From assembly GCF_008274215.1 (NCBI RefSeq), contig NZ_VTPS01000005.1:1-64000 (forward strand): DNA of 64,000 nt, in the 5' to 3' direction. Numbering within the stretch: position 1 is the stretch's first letter; every line of letters begins with the position of its first letter. This document shows positions 63,997 to 64,000 of the stretch, piece by piece. Under the pieces are notes generated by a model. That model saw only the letters and a program-made list of their open reading frames with translations, had not been told where the DNA came from and did not search any database. This DNA comes from Calorimonas adulescens. GTDB taxonomy: Bacteria > Bacillota > Thermoanaerobacteria > Thermoanaerobacterales > UBA4877. The position numbers were made by a program, and so were the translations under genes.

Positions 63997-64000
63997 GACC

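Noticed and set aside
1-64000. CRISPR arrays, tRNA and rRNA genes, replication origin
   Set aside because: I looked on both strands and saw no regular spaced repeats, no tRNA cloverleaf, no rRNA and no DnaA-box cluster.

Overview
The window reads as a chromosomal piece of a low-to-mid GC Firmicute of the class Clostridia, probably anaerobic and possibly thermophilic. The evidence is strong GGAGG ribosome sites with frequent TTG/GTG starts, a tungsten-type aldehyde:ferredoxin oxidoreductase with molybdopterin genes, Rex, a guanine riboswitch in front of a purLQS-type purine operon, an SLH-anchored surface protein, and Agr/LytTR-type signalling. I cannot name the species.

Layout. 0.2-7.0 kb, minus strand: pterin cofactor genes (thiF-like, moeA, moeA fused to a binding-protein domain, moaA, moaC, MOSC). 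7.0-20.8 kb: an accessory redox island with an AOR-family enzyme and its polyferredoxin, FdhD, a UroD-type methyltransferase, a broken ene-reductase/corrinoid-protein chimera, an H-protein plus HdrD-like plus FAD-dehydrogenase set, a divergent PucR-type regulator, and an enoate-reductase-like enzyme. It holds several gene relics. 21-32.7 kb: housekeeping genes (sugar isomerase, rex, D-2-hydroxyacid dehydrogenase, bioY with a BirA operator, tsaE-tsaB-rimI-tsaD, an Fsr-like exporter, sfsA, pepT). 33-38.7 kb: AT-rich accessory zone with small membrane and lipoproteins, a dead serine recombinase, a damaged LytTR regulator, two very short AgrD-like peptide genes and a frameshifted exoprotein. 38.7-49.1 kb: complete purECSQLFMNHD operon under a guanine riboswitch. 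49.3-55.5 kb: one 2,093-residue multidomain SLH surface protein. 56.3-57.4 kb: a rubrerythrin-VIT1 protein. 57.6-60.6 kb: small membrane and secreted proteins and IS relics. 60.6-63.9 kb: a nucleoside kinase, an EamA permease and a YkuS-like protein.

How the parts work together. The cofactor genes, FdhD and AOR form a molybdopterin (probably tungsten) enzyme unit. The ene-reductase, methyltransferase and FAD/Fe-S/H-protein set suggest anaerobic breakdown of methylated or unsaturated organic acids; that is inference. The Agr-like peptide gene and a secreted-protein gene 24 kb away share nearly identical LytTR-box promoters, so they look like one small quorum regulon.

The most unusual signal is not a gene. 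The 9-bp palindrome GGCCWGGCC occurs 25 times, in all three codon phases, in housekeeping genes. It is absent from the accessory zones.
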